Numbered from the stretch's first letter, positions 50,987-58,231 are shown. The stretch: DNA of 64,000 bases from JADIYM01 sp964641945 (GCA_964641945.1 CAZXLQ010000001.1:1-64000); one strand, 5' to 3'. Notes: generated by a model not told the origin, from the letters alone. Numbers and translations are program-made.

Positions 50987-51544
50987 CTACTTGGGGTCGA
51001 TCAGCGTAGGACGCTGATGCACTACGAGCTGCGTCACGCCGGACATGTCGGTGACAGCGATGCCGTCCTGCACTCGCACGCACCACTCTCGGCAGTAGTC
51101 GCAGACCCACTTCTCTGCGGAGGAGATGAGGGGGATCTTGTCATCGTCCATCACCGGACGACCGAGGACGTTCTTGCAGTGGAACTGCCAGTTGATCTTG
51201 ATGTGCTTGGGCGCCTTCCTGTACGGAACCGCCTCGACGCTCATCTGCTTGTTGTCCTCGCGGACGAGAAAGTTGTTGTGACAGCGAGGGCACATTCCCA
51301 CGAGCATGCCGACGGCCTCTGCCCTCTCGCTGGCGCGAGGGGCCGCGTACAGCTCGCACTCGATGGTGCTGATCTCCTCGCCCTTCGGGCCGACCCACAT
51401 GATCCACGTCTTCGGCGCCATCTCTTCCGCATCGAACGAACTGTATGCCAGCCGTCCCTGCTGCGACGTCTTTCGCCACATCTCCTGACCAGCACGCATC
51501 TGCGCCTCGGTCATGTGGAACGCGTCTCTCTTGCTCACGGTCAT
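50987..51544 (-). CDS. Zinc-binding hypothetical protein
   Basis: A 185-residue protein. MCPRCHNNFLV, FHCKNV and VCDYCREWC provide two metal sites flanking a helical middle. Start ATG at 51544. Unassigned. Confidence 0.55.
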   Translation of the reverse strand: MTVSKRDAFHMTEAQMRAGQEMWRKTSQQGRLAYSSFDAEEMAPKTWIMWVGPKGEEISTIECELYAAPRASERAEAVGMLVGMCPRCHNNFLVREDNKQMSVEAVPYRKAPKHIKINWQFHCKNVLGRPVMDDDKIPLISSAEKWVCDYCREWCVRVQDGIAVTDMSGVTQLVVHQRPTLIDPK

Positions 51545-51571
51545 CGGGGTGCCCAGCCCTTTCTTTTTCGA

Positions 51572-52054
51572 TCAGCGGCGACGACGGTTCGCGCGAACCG
51601 GCTTGCCTTCGGTCAGGATCTTGAGACCCTGAAAGCTGTAGAACGCACTCAAGCCGCTGAGCACGTAGAGCACGGCCAGAGGCGGCAGGATGTACCGGAC
51701 CATGTACGGCGCCGCAGCGACCGCCATGCGATCGACGAGCGGGTTGACGACGTGGCGGTCGAGAGCGGCAACGATCTGCGGCCCCTGCCGACGCATCGTC
51801 CCTTCCGGGTCGCTGATCAGCCTTGCGGTCGTATCCGCCACCGACGCGACGGTGCTCGCGGTCGTCTGCCCGAGGCCAGCGATCGTCACAGGCCGATGCC
51901 GAGCGACGCGCGCAAGGCACGCTCCTTCGTCAGCCATCCCACGACACGCCTGAGCCCTGGCGTTCCAGTAGGCGTTGAGCTTCGACCTCGTCCAGCCGAG
52001 GTCGCGGTTCGCCTGAGCCCTGGTGAGAGCCACCTGCCCGAGCGAGTAGCTCAC
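51572..52054 (-). CDS. MSY-type membrane protein with Arg tail
   Basis: A 160-residue protein, GTG start by GTGA overlap giving MSYSLGQ. Contains GLGQTTAS internally, a hydrophobic stretch near 125-142 (YILPPLAVLYVLSGLSAFY), and ends RANRRRR. Carries both the N- and C-terminal tags of the family. Function unknown. Confidence 0.6.
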   Translation of the reverse strand: MSYSLGQVALTRAQANRDLGWTRSKLNAYWNARAQACRGMADEGACLARVARHRPVTIAGLGQTTASTVASVADTTARLISDPEGTMRRQGPQIVAALDRHVVNPLVDRMAVAAAPYMVRYILPPLAVLYVLSGLSAFYSFQGLKILTEGKPVRANRRRR

Positions 52055-52584
52055 GATCGCCTCCGACGGCGGTTCGCCCGAAGGGCGGAGCGACGCCCCA
52101 TCCGATAGCCCAGGAAGGCCATGAGCGGGATCCCGATGAACGTACCGACCGCGGTGATCTTCGCGTAGTCGGTGAGGGCCGAGTAGTTGGTCGGAGGAAC
52201 TCCGTCGAAACGCAATGTGGCCGTGTTCGGCCCGTACTCGACCCGGGGTGTCGGACCCATCCACAGTCGACGAGCCACTGCGAAGAACTTCGAGACGACG
52301 TTCTCCCCCTGCTCGGGCACGACCTCGGTCACCTGGCCCAGGCCACGGAGCGGGACGGTGTGGTACCGACCGTACGGATAGGTCGGACCGACCTTGAAGA
52401 GGTCGCCGTAGCCGCCGAGGTAGAGCACCTGCTCGCCCCAAACGCCTCGACCGACCTTGTAGCCTGCGCCGGGGATGGGCGTCTGGACGACGCGCGGATA
52501 CTGCCGGAACCTGGCGAGACTGCCTGGCAAGTAGAGCGACGGGCGGTACGGTTGGACCTCAACCGGCTGCGGATTTACCGACAT
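52051..52584 (-). CDS. Membrane protein with GLGQ and RANRRRRR tail
   Basis: A 177-residue protein starting MSVNPQPVEV; a -10-like TAGGAT (52596-52591) lies six nt before the ATG. Contains RGLGQVTEV at about 90, a hydrophobic span near 146-160 (TAVGTFIGIPLMAFLGY) and ends LRANRRRRRS. Member of the tagged family although it lacks MSY. Confidence 0.6.
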   Translation of the reverse strand: MSVNPQPVEVQPYRPSLYLPGSLARFRQYPRVVQTPIPGAGYKVGRGVWGEQVLYLGGYGDLFKVGPTYPYGRYHTVPLRGLGQVTEVVPEQGENVVSKFFAVARRLWMGPTPRVEYGPNTATLRFDGVPPTNYSALTDYAKITAVGTFIGIPLMAFLGYRMGRRSALRANRRRRRS

Positions 52585-52620
52585 GGAGCAATCCTACGCG
52601 AGAATGGGCCACGGCGGTAG

Positions 52621-53064
52621 TCACCCGGCCCGGCTCGTTCGGCGCTTTCGTGCGGGCTTCTGACGCCCGACTGGGCGACTCGTTCGACGACGTGGCTTCA
52701 CATCTCCTGGCAGCAGCGACGCGAGCGACCTTCTGACCCTGAGCGAGATGATTGGTCGCACCGGCTTGCCGCTCTTCCCGAGCACTGCGACGCACCGCCC
52801 AACAGGGCTGACCACGGCGATCAGCAAATCGAGCAAGCTGTCGCCAAACTTCTGCGCCTCGTAGGCGGCGTACTTGAGGGCCGTGCGGCGGTCATAGACC
52901 TTTGCCGAAAGTACGTGCGGCTTCGCCCACAACGAAGCGGCTCCGGCATCGTCGACTCGGAGAAAGACGACCTTGTACACCTGACCTTCTGGCTCAGCCT
53001 GCCGAACCGGCACCGCATCGACTTCGGGCGTCTCTTCCTCAGCCGGCACTTCGGTCTCATCCAT
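52621..53064 (-). CDS. Basic-tailed protein with RRTSR end
   Basis: A 147-residue protein. Acidic N-terminus (ETEVPAEEETPEVDAVP), a compact middle (YKVVFLRVDDAGAASLW; RTALKYAAYEAQKFGDS) and a basic tail with RRRTSRP and RKRRTSRAG. Leftward leaderless promoter with an operator just upstream. Unassigned. Confidence 0.55.
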   Translation of the reverse strand: MDETEVPAEEETPEVDAVPVRQAEPEGQVYKVVFLRVDDAGAASLWAKPHVLSAKVYDRRTALKYAAYEAQKFGDSLLDLLIAVVSPVGRCVAVLGKSGKPVRPIISLRVRRSLASLLPGDVKPRRRTSRPVGRQKPARKRRTSRAG

Positions 53065-53140
53065 GAGGTCGGATGTACCACTTGTCTGACAGCAGATGCA
53101 AGCCACCCTCGCTTCCGTCTGGACCTGCTACGATCGCCGC
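53065..53140. promoter_or_regulatory. Divergent operator region
   Basis: Leftward, TTGCAT (53101-53096) and TACATC (53077-53072) with 18-nt spacer, seven nt before the ATG at 53064, with TGTCTGACA (53083-53091) in the spacer. Rightward, extended -10 TGCTACGAT ends at 53134, six nt before the ATG at 53141. Confidence 0.6.
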
Positions 53141-53371
53141 ATGTCCTACACGGCCATCAACGACATGCGCTCGGCACGATACCCGCTCCAAGGACTCGGC
53201 TGCGGATGCTCGGCACCGGCTTCGGTCGGGTCATTCGGTGGTCTCGGGCAAACCGTGACCTCCAACTGGATGCCGTGGGCAATCGGTGGCGTCGCCCTTC
53301 TCGGACTGGGCGTGGGCTCCTACTTTGCCCTGAGGCCGGTACGCAGGAATCGGCGACGGAGACATCGGTGA
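53141..53371 (+). CDS. MSY-type membrane protein with Arg tail
   Basis: A 76-residue protein, leaderless. MSYTAIND at the start, QGLGCGC and GGLGQTV in the middle, one span at about 45-63 (MPWAIGGVALLGLGVGSYF) and end RRNRRRRHR. Smallest member with the complete set of features. Stop overlaps the next GTG. Confidence 0.6.
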   Translation: MSYTAINDMRSARYPLQGLGCGCSAPASVGSFGGLGQTVTSNWMPWAIGGVALLGLGVGSYFALRPVRRNRRRRHR

Positions 53372-53532
53372 GAGTGAAAGTCTGGCGAGAGCGGCCCGGG
53401 GTGATCGGCCCAGGACCCTGCTGGTGCGCTCTGGTCGACGGAATGTACCTGCACGTACACGACCGACTGATCGCCCTGCTGTTCGCGCTGATCACCAGTC
53501 CACGGAACGAACGATGTCTCGTCGGCTGGTAA
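53368..53532 (+). CDS. Short hypothetical protein, 54 residues
   Basis: GTG start by GTGA overlap with the MSY-type gene. Begins MRVKVWRERPGVIGPGPCWC; a hydrophobic stretch LIALLFALITS could be a membrane segment. Unassigned. Confidence 0.45.
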   Translation: MRVKVWRERPGVIGPGPCWCALVDGMYLHVHDRLIALLFALITSPRNERCLVGW

Positions 53533-53544
53533 GTCAGGTCGAGT

Positions 53545-53751
53545 TCATGAGATTACGCGTTCCCAGTCTCTGAGCAGCACGTCGTCCACGACGGTCTCGT
53601 AGGCGCGGCATGGACCCGGACCGCTGAGGCCGATCAGACCGTTCTCGGAGATCGAAACGACCACCCACGTCTCAGACGCATGGGCGGTCTTCTCCTTCCA
53701 AACCTGCCCAGTTGCGATGGTCGGATGCGTTGCCTTCAGCTTCTTCGCCAT
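53545..53751 (-). CDS. Small hypothetical protein
   Basis: A 68-residue protein, beta-rich (QVWKEKTAHASETWVVVSI) with SGPGPCRAY. Last gene of a short leftward run; convergent with 53532. Unassigned. Confidence 0.5.
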   Translation of the reverse strand: MAKKLKATHPTIATGQVWKEKTAHASETWVVVSISENGLIGLSGPGPCRAYETVVDDVLLRDWERVIS

Positions 53752-53761
53752 GATGACTTTC

Positions 53762-54127
53762 CTAGGCGCCCAAGCGCTTGAGTGCCATCAGCGGCCTGAC
53801 GGATCTCCGCAGCTTGTGAAGCGCATTGATTGCCTTCGCGAGCTTCTGAGCTTCGTACGCGTTCCAGGTCTCACGACGACCCTTCTCATTCGCCCGCGAG
53901 CGAAACTCTGACAACCCAACGAGGAGCTTGTCGACGACAGGAAGCATCTCCGCGAACTCGTTCTTCGGTCGGTCCCACATGCTTTTGAACAAGTCGACCG
54001 TCCTCAACAACCCTTGCGCTGAAACGCCGGACTGCTGCTGAGCGCGTACCAGAGCGATGCGAAGGTCGGAGCCGATCAGCCAACCCATCTCCCGGCAGAT
54101 TGCCTTCTCTTCGTCCGACACGGTCAT
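53762..54127 (-). CDS. Hypothetical helical protein
   Basis: A 121-residue protein, ATG overlaps the upstream stop (TGATG). All-helical (DEEKAICREMGWLIGSDLRI; AKAINALHKLRRSVR). No family recognised. Confidence 0.5.
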   Translation of the reverse strand: MTVSDEEKAICREMGWLIGSDLRIALVRAQQQSGVSAQGLLRTVDLFKSMWDRPKNEFAEMLPVVDKLLVGLSEFRSRANEKGRRETWNAYEAQKLAKAINALHKLRRSVRPLMALKRLGA

Positions 54128-54813
54128 CAAAGCCCTCGACGGCCGAAAGAACGCAGAACCGAAGCGATGCTCTCCAGCTTGGAGACGATTCGCAGCTCAG
54201 GCGCCAGCCTGTACATCAACTCAGGCTCAGTCGGCTCGGGCATGTAAACAACGAGTGGCCTGCCTCTCCCAGCGAACCACCCAGCTTCCAGATGAGCGCT
54301 CTTGCCGCAGTCGAGCACCAGGACCACCGCATCAGCAGACCGCATGCCTTCGTAATCGGCATCAAACGCACGCTGGGCCGATGGATGCGTGAGCGCTTTC
54401 CCCAAGACCTCTGCGCTCCATGGCTTCGGCCCAGCAACGTCTACCCAGCGAAACCCAGACTCGTCGCTGCGAAAGTCGTAGACATCGAACCCATCAGCAC
54501 GCAGCGCGCTGACCACCGCGGGCTGGTGGATGTTCTTCCACGAAGACGCAACGTATATGCTCTGCGGTGCGCGGCGCGTCTGATCGCTCAAGAGCGAGGC
54601 CAACCGTTGCGCACACGCTGAGCACCCCGGAACGTTCATCTCGTAGAACGCAACGACCGCGTGAGCAGCCGACCCAAAGACCCTCTCACCCTTCTCCGGG
54701 ACCCGACCGCACCACGTCAACGACTGCAAAAAGCAGTGGTCCTCCAGCCCGCGCGTGATGGAGTCTGGTCCGCAGTCAGGCGGCAATCCTCGCAAGATGC
54801 AGAGAGGCCTCAC
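54127..54813 (-). CDS. Two-domain protein with nucleoside 2-deoxyribosyltransferase-like half
   Basis: A 228-residue protein, GTG start by GTGA overlap. The N-terminal half has a SLTWCGRV motif and a CSACAQRL pair, probably binding zinc. The C-terminal half runs IYVASSWKN, RADGFDVYDFRSDE, then ADAVVLVLDCGKSAHLEAGWFAGRGRPLV, the pattern of nucleoside 2-deoxyribosyltransferase-like Rossmann proteins with a catalytic acidic residue after GKSAHLE. Similar phage proteins exist; precise activity is unknown. Confidence 0.65.
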   Translation of the reverse strand: MRPLCILRGLPPDCGPDSITRGLEDHCFLQSLTWCGRVPEKGERVFGSAAHAVVAFYEMNVPGCSACAQRLASLLSDQTRRAPQSIYVASSWKNIHQPAVVSALRADGFDVYDFRSDESGFRWVDVAGPKPWSAEVLGKALTHPSAQRAFDADYEGMRSADAVVLVLDCGKSAHLEAGWFAGRGRPLVVYMPEPTEPELMYRLAPELRIVSKLESIASVLRSFGRRGL

Positions 54814-55712
54814 AAATCAACCGGCATCAGCTCACGAGCCAATCCGACGTCCCAGAACGGGCTCGACCAAACCGCACGCCTTGTCTTGTCGTAGCGGCTA
54901 CGACCACCGTCTCCCGGCTCGTCCTGCCAAGCGGCATACTTCTTGGTTCCGAGCTTGCGGATGAGCCTCTTTGCGAAGTCGATCGCCTTTTCGTTGATCC
55001 GAAGTGGAAGCGCGGCGTCGAGGCAGCCCTTGGCAATGGCCGGCGCGTTCACCGAGAACGCGTGGTAGACGCACATCGCGACGTCGATCTCCGGCGGCAG
55101 TAGTACCGATGGCAAACCGATGAAGCTGTCGAGGCACGGCTGCAAAGTGAACCTCTTGTAGATGTCCAGCTCTGTGCTGCCGTAACCGGCCGCAAGCCAC
55201 TCGGCGGCATAGTCGATCTGAGCCCGGTGCGTCCCATGCGCAGCGAAGAGACGATGGAACCGCTCGGCCCACGCCTTCTGCCGCTCGCTCCCGAGACGCG
55301 GCACCTTTCCCTCCGGACCGCTGAACTCGTTGCGAATCGACCTGCCAGATGCCTTCACGCCTTGCACGTCGCGCAGGACACCGTCCCGACCCACCTGCCA
55401 GCCTTGCGCGGCCAACGCCCCACGGACTTCTTCTGCGTCCGCTGGCGCTGCTGTCATGACCCGACCGAGCAGAGCGAAGAAGGAACCTTGCTCCAAGCTC
55501 CTGGGAGAGACGGCGATGTTGTGAAGCAACCCGGCGCTCATGCCAGCACCGTCGTAGCTCTGCACGGTGCCGAAGTGCGAACCCTCCAAGCGACTCGTGA
55601 GCCAGACCGCCCGCATGATGTGCAGGTTCTTTTCGGGACCCAGCTCGACCGGCGGCCCGCCGTCCACGATGTAGCCGGAGTAGTTCTTGTAGGTGACCCA
55701 ACGGGTTCTCAT
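54810..55712 (-). CDS. Hypothetical protein, possibly lysozyme-fold
   Basis: A 300-residue protein, leaderless start at 55712. The region SRLEGSHFGTVQSYDGAGMSAGLLH resembles the E-then-DGxGxSxG pattern of lysozyme-superfamily or chitosanase-like enzymes but is short; the remainder is helical. No signal peptide. Enzymatic role is a low-confidence inference. Confidence 0.4.
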   Translation of the reverse strand: MRTRWVTYKNYSGYIVDGGPPVELGPEKNLHIMRAVWLTSRLEGSHFGTVQSYDGAGMSAGLLHNIAVSPRSLEQGSFFALLGRVMTAAPADAEEVRGALAAQGWQVGRDGVLRDVQGVKASGRSIRNEFSGPEGKVPRLGSERQKAWAERFHRLFAAHGTHRAQIDYAAEWLAAGYGSTELDIYKRFTLQPCLDSFIGLPSVLLPPEIDVAMCVYHAFSVNAPAIAKGCLDAALPLRINEKAIDFAKRLIRKLGTKKYAAWQDEPGDGGRSRYDKTRRAVWSSPFWDVGLARELMPVDL

Positions 55713-55721
55713 GGTGCGTCG

Positions 55722-55750
55722 AATCTACGCACGACTGTCTGACAAGTCAA
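55722..55750 (-). promoter_or_regulatory. Leaderless promoter with spacer operator
   Basis: -35 TTGACT (55750-55745), 17-nt spacer, -10 TAGATT (55727-55722), then nine nt to the ATG at 55712. TGTCTGACA at 55736-55744 fills the upstream half of the spacer. Confidence 0.75.
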
Positions 55751-55804
55751 GCGCCGCGTGCTAGCGTGCGGCGAGCACTCTGAAAACCAAATAGAGGTAG
55801 TGGT

Positions 55805-56272
55805 TCGCAAGGGCTGCCCAGCGCCCTGAAGCTGATGACAGGTTGGGCCCCGACACGCCTCGCCCGCCGGGGGATATCGCAATGGCTGCCCAGCGCCCTA
55901 AAGCTGGTGACCGGGTGATGATACGGCGACGCGTGCGACCTCCCTCGGGTCGCAAGGGCTGCCCAGCGCCCTGAAGCTGGTGACGGCCGCACGCTTGCTC
56001 ACCGACTGCTCGGCCACGAGTCGCAAAGGCTGCCCAGCGCCCTGAAGCTGGTGACCTCGCGCCGCAGGGTGGACGCGCGCCCGAGGCGGACATCGCAAGG
56101 GCTGCCCAGCGCCCTGAAGCTGGTGACGTGTACGTGTGCGCGAGATCGGTGTCGCGCAGCACGTCGCAAGGGCTGCCCAGCGCCCTGAAGCTGGTGACGG
56201 AGCGACCTTTTCCCCCCACGAGATCCTCGACCGTGCATCGCAAGGGCTGCCCAGCGCCCTGAAGCTGGTGAC
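55805..56272 (-). CRISPR. CRISPR array, 7 repeats of 35 nt, 6 spacers
   Basis: Repeat starts are at 55805, 55877, 55950, 56021, 56093, 56164 and 56238, each 35 nt, with spacers of 36, 36, 37, 37, 38 and 39 nt. The left-hand repeats carry substitutions (55805 one, 55877 two, 56021 one) and the right-hand ones are identical, so the degenerate end is at 55805 and the leader lies beyond 56272; transcription would be leftward. In that sense the repeat begins GTCACCAGC and ends CCTTGCGA, with an internal AGGGC/GCCCT stem. No cas gene is in the window. Confidence 0.85.
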
Positions 56273-56298
56273 GTGTTGGCATGGCGACCAAAGACAAC

Positions 56299-56326
56299 GG
56301 CCTCGACGGCTTTCGCCACCGAGGCC
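56299..56326 (-). terminator. GAAA-loop hairpin next to the array
   Basis: GGCCTCG and CGAGGCC arms with an inner GGC-GAAA-GCC stem, reading leftward followed by GTTGTCTTTGG. It lies after the gene at 56381 and before the CRISPR leader, fitting its terminator. Confidence 0.5.
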
Positions 56327-56380
56327 GCTGCCTCCACAACATGAAGGAGGTCACGTCAACCGCAGGACAAGACCGTACCA

Positions 56381-56863
56381 TCAGCGCACCGTCGCAGCAA
56401 CCCACACGATTGCCGTCACGACGACTCCGACAGCAAACCAGAGCGCCGGGTGCTCAAACCATGACCTCTCCGCTGCCGCTCGCGTCGCCTCTCTCGCCTC
56501 CACCAAAGCTGCCGTCAGCTCCGCCTGACGTGCCGTCCACAGGTCATCCCGAAGACGCAGACGTTCCTCACAGGCGCTGATCCTTGATCGCTCCATTTCC
56601 ACACGCACGTCGCAGGTCTCGCGATCTCGCTCGGTGGTGCGATCGAGCAGGTACCGCATGCGCTCATACTCTTGCTGGATCTGGAGCAGATCCGCCGCAC
56701 CGATGAGCAGCCCGTCACGAGGAGCAGGCGCTCCACGACGCAGAGGAAGGATCTCCTCCGGCTCAGGAAGCCGCAGCTCTGTTGCTTCCGGAGTCTCCTG
56801 AGCCGCCGACCGGGCAGGGAGCATCAGAAGCAAACTGAGGAGGAAGGATAGAGCGCGGGCCAT
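56381..56863 (-). CDS. Exported coiled-coil protein with C-terminal span
   Basis: A 160-residue protein; ATG 56863 preferred because TACGAT ends seven nt upstream. Signal peptide at 1-20 (ALSFLLSLLLMLPARSAA), then Pro-rich linker, a long coiled coil (LLQIQQEYERMRYLLDRTTE to AALVEAREATR), and a C-terminal hydrophobic span (LWFAVGVVVTAIVWVAATV). Layout resembles spanin-like lysis or periplasmic tail-associated proteins, but order is unusual. Role uncertain. Confidence 0.5.
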   Translation of the reverse strand: MARALSFLLSLLLMLPARSAAQETPEATELRLPEPEEILPLRRGAPAPRDGLLIGAADLLQIQQEYERMRYLLDRTTERDRETCDVRVEMERSRISACEERLRLRDDLWTARQAELTAALVEAREATRAAAERSWFEHPALWFAVGVVVTAIVWVAATVR

Positions 56864-56882
56864 GAGTAGCATCGTAGCGCAA

Positions 56883-57125
56883 TCAATCGAAGTGGAACGC
56901 GCGGTGCTCGGCGAGCTGCGTCTCGTGGTCGAAGCGATGCGAGTAGACTTCCATCACACGCTGCATCTCACCAGGACTGGCCGCTATCTTGCGGACATCA
57001 TCACCGGGCATGACGTGGACTGGATAGTCCTCATGGTCGAACGTGTCGCACACGATCAGCGTGTGCGTCGCGCCCCTCGCCTTGCCTTCGGTGAGCCACG
57101 TCCGGATCTCGTCCTTCGTCGTCAT
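56883..57125 (-). CDS. Small phage-type protein
   Basis: An 80-residue protein beginning MTTKDEIRTWLTEG. The pattern GATHTLIVCDTFDHEDYPVHV followed by MQRVMEVY and AEHRAFHFD is shared by many phage hypothetical proteins. Promoter with TTGACT at 57160-57155, CTTTCGAC (57145-57152) and TGTCTGACA (57132-57140); no clear -10. Confidence 0.6.
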   Translation of the reverse strand: MTTKDEIRTWLTEGKARGATHTLIVCDTFDHEDYPVHVMPGDDVRKIAASPGEMQRVMEVYSHRFDHETQLAEHRAFHFD

Positions 57126-57131
57126 GGAAAC

Positions 57132-57160
57132 TGTCTGACAGGTTCTTTCGACGGAGTCAA
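57132..57160 (-). promoter_or_regulatory. Promoter region with both operator motifs
   Basis: TTGACT at 57160-57155, CTTTCGAC at 57145-57152 and TGTCTGACA at 57132-57140, ending seven nt before the ATG at 57125. No good -10 can be picked out at normal spacing. Confidence 0.5.
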
Positions 57161-57165
57161 CCAAG

Positions 57166-57236
57166 TTCGGGGAGAGGGACTCGAACCCCCGTGAACTGGA
57201 CCAAGGCCAGTCGTCCTGCCGCTAGACGATCCCCGA
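57166..57236 (-). tRNA. tRNA-Gln (TTG)
   Basis: Acceptor TCGGGGA/TCCCCGA, TTCGAGT loop, anticodon loop CCTTGGT giving TTG. Position 33 is C, unusual. CCA is not encoded. Last gene of the leftward array. Confidence 0.8.
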
Positions 57237-57237
57237 G

Positions 57238-57308
57238 CGCAGCGTGCGGGAGTCGAACCCGCCTGGCGTCGGTGAAAGCGACGCGGCCTCCCGGAAGCCC
57301 AACGCTGC
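57238..57308 (-). tRNA. tRNA-Glu (TTC)
   Basis: Acceptor GCAGCGT/ACGCTGC, T-loop TTCGACT, loop CTTTCAC with TTC at 34-36 and U33 normal. Confidence 0.85.
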
Positions 57309-57321
57309 ATCATCCAGATAG

Positions 57322-57394
57322 AGCCCCGAGCCGGTCTCGAACCGGCGGCCCCCTGCTTACAAGGCAGGTGCTCTGCCAACTGAGCTATCGGGGC
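57322..57394 (-). tRNA. tRNA-Thr (TGT)
   Basis: Acceptor GCCCCGA/TCGGGGC, T-loop TTCGAGA, loop CTTGTAA with TGT. Overlaps the end of the gene at 57357. Confidence 0.85.
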
Positions 57395-57575
57395 GGTTTC
57401 GTTCTTCACGCCATCGGTCAAGAATCGCAGCCGTCTCACGCGTCGCAACGAAAAGCCGCACGGAGAGGCACGACTCGCACTGCCTGTCGCCAGAGTACGA
57501 CGGCAGGACCCCTTCGTGCCCAGTGCGACCACACTTCTCGCAGATCGAGTAGAACTCGTGCCAGTAGTCGATCAT
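57357..57575 (-). CDS. Small zinc-ribbon protein in the tRNA array
   Basis: A 72-residue protein whose TACAGT -10-like box lies seven nt before the ATG. Two Cys pairs CEKCGRTG and CESCL form a zinc ribbon. The last 38 nt lie inside tRNA-Thr (TGT), so the stop is within the tRNA. Unassigned. Confidence 0.5.
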   Translation of the reverse strand: MIDYWHEFYSICEKCGRTGHEGVLPSYSGDRQCESCLSVRLFVATRETAAILDRWREERNRPDSSVGRAPAL

Positions 57576-57591
57576 TCGACGAACTGTATCA

Positions 57592-57664
57592 TGCCGGTTG
57601 CGGGAGTCGAACCCGCCTGCTCCGCTTTACGAGTGCGGTGCTCTCCCACGAGAGCGTAACCGGC
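57592..57664 (-). tRNA. tRNA-Thr (CGT)
   Basis: Acceptor GCCGGTT/AACCGGC, T-loop TTCGACT, loop CTCGTAA with CGT. One A-A mismatch closes the anticodon stem. Confidence 0.75.
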
Positions 57665-57701
57665 GTATACTGCATGCGATGAGGCCCACCGCGACAGAAC
57701 G

Positions 57702-57890
57702 ATGCGAATGATCTCAACGGCGAGAACGAGTCTGCTCGACGCTCAGTACGCGCTCGGAGCGATCTCCCGCTACTCACCCGAGGCCGCCGCGCTCCACAAG
57801 ATCATCGTCGAGACCCGGAAGACCGTCGAGCGAATGCGTGTCGTCGACGCGCAAACCATCTCGCCCAACAAGAGGCGGAAGCGGCGCTGA
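57702..57890 (+). CDS. Small helical protein with NKRRKRR end
   Basis: A 62-residue protein on the strand opposite to the tRNAs, preceded by TATACT (57666-57671). Helical (ARTSLLDAQYALGAISRYS) and ends SPNKRRKRR, another basic tail. A 10-codon frame beginning at 57679 overlaps it and could be a leader. Unassigned. Confidence 0.5.
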   Translation: MRMISTARTSLLDAQYALGAISRYSPEAAALHKIIVETRKTVERMRVVDAQTISPNKRRKRR

Positions 57891-57963
57891 CGTCCCGTAC
57901 GCGAATCGAACGCGTGTTTCCAGGTTGAGGGCCTGGCGACTTGAGCCGCTGGTCGAACGGGAC
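57891..57963 (-). tRNA. tRNA-Glu (CTC)
   Basis: Acceptor GTCCCGT/ACGGGAC, T-loop TTCGATT, loop CCCTCAA with CTC and C33. Adjacent to the stop of the opposite-strand gene. Confidence 0.75.
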
Positions 57964-57967
57964 ATCA

Positions 57968-58054
57968 CGGAGACCGGAAGGCTCGAACTCCAACGCCTTG
58001 CGACGTCGCACCGGGTAGCGGCCGGGCCCAGCACCACCTGCTGGTTCAGTCTCC
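57968..58054 (-). tRNA. tRNA-Ser (GCT)
   Basis: Type II with long variable arm (GCGA-CG-TCGC), acceptor GGAGAC/GTCTCC, loop CCGCTAC with GCT and C33, discriminator G. Confidence 0.75.
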
Positions 58055-58057
58055 AAG

Positions 58058-58142
58058 CGGAAGAAGGAGGTCACGATCCCCAACGCCTTGCGACGCCGCT
58101 CCGCTTTCGAGGCGGACCCGGTCCCCGACCGGTTCTTCTTCC
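58058..58142 (-). tRNA. tRNA-Ser (CGA)
   Basis: Acceptor GGAAGAA/TTCTTCC, type II variable arm, loop CTCGAAA with CGA. T-loop is ATCGTGA, not the usual TTCGANN. Confidence 0.7.
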
Positions 58143-58145
58143 AAG

Positions 58146-58230
58146 CGGAGAGCGGAGGTCCTGACCCTCAGCGCCTTGCGACGCCGCAACCGCTTCCAAC
58201 GGTACCCGAGCCCCGCTCGGTTCGCTCTCC
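58146..58230 (-). tRNA. tRNA-Ser (GGA)
   Basis: Acceptor GGAGAGC/GCTCTCC, type II, loop TTGGAAG with GGA. T-loop GTCAGGA is atypical. Confidence 0.65.
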
Positions 58231-58231
58231 A

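Noticed and set aside
55761..56405. Long open frame reading through the CRISPR array
   Set aside because: The frame repeats the repeat-derived ASGRWAAL segment, which comes only from the direct repeats; no independent start or ribosome site supports it.
57191..57682. Plus-strand open frames across the tRNA array
   Set aside because: They arise from GC-rich tRNA genes on the other strand, encode low-complexity peptides, and lack ribosome sites. Similar frames at 58088, 59365 and 62334 were dropped for the same reason.
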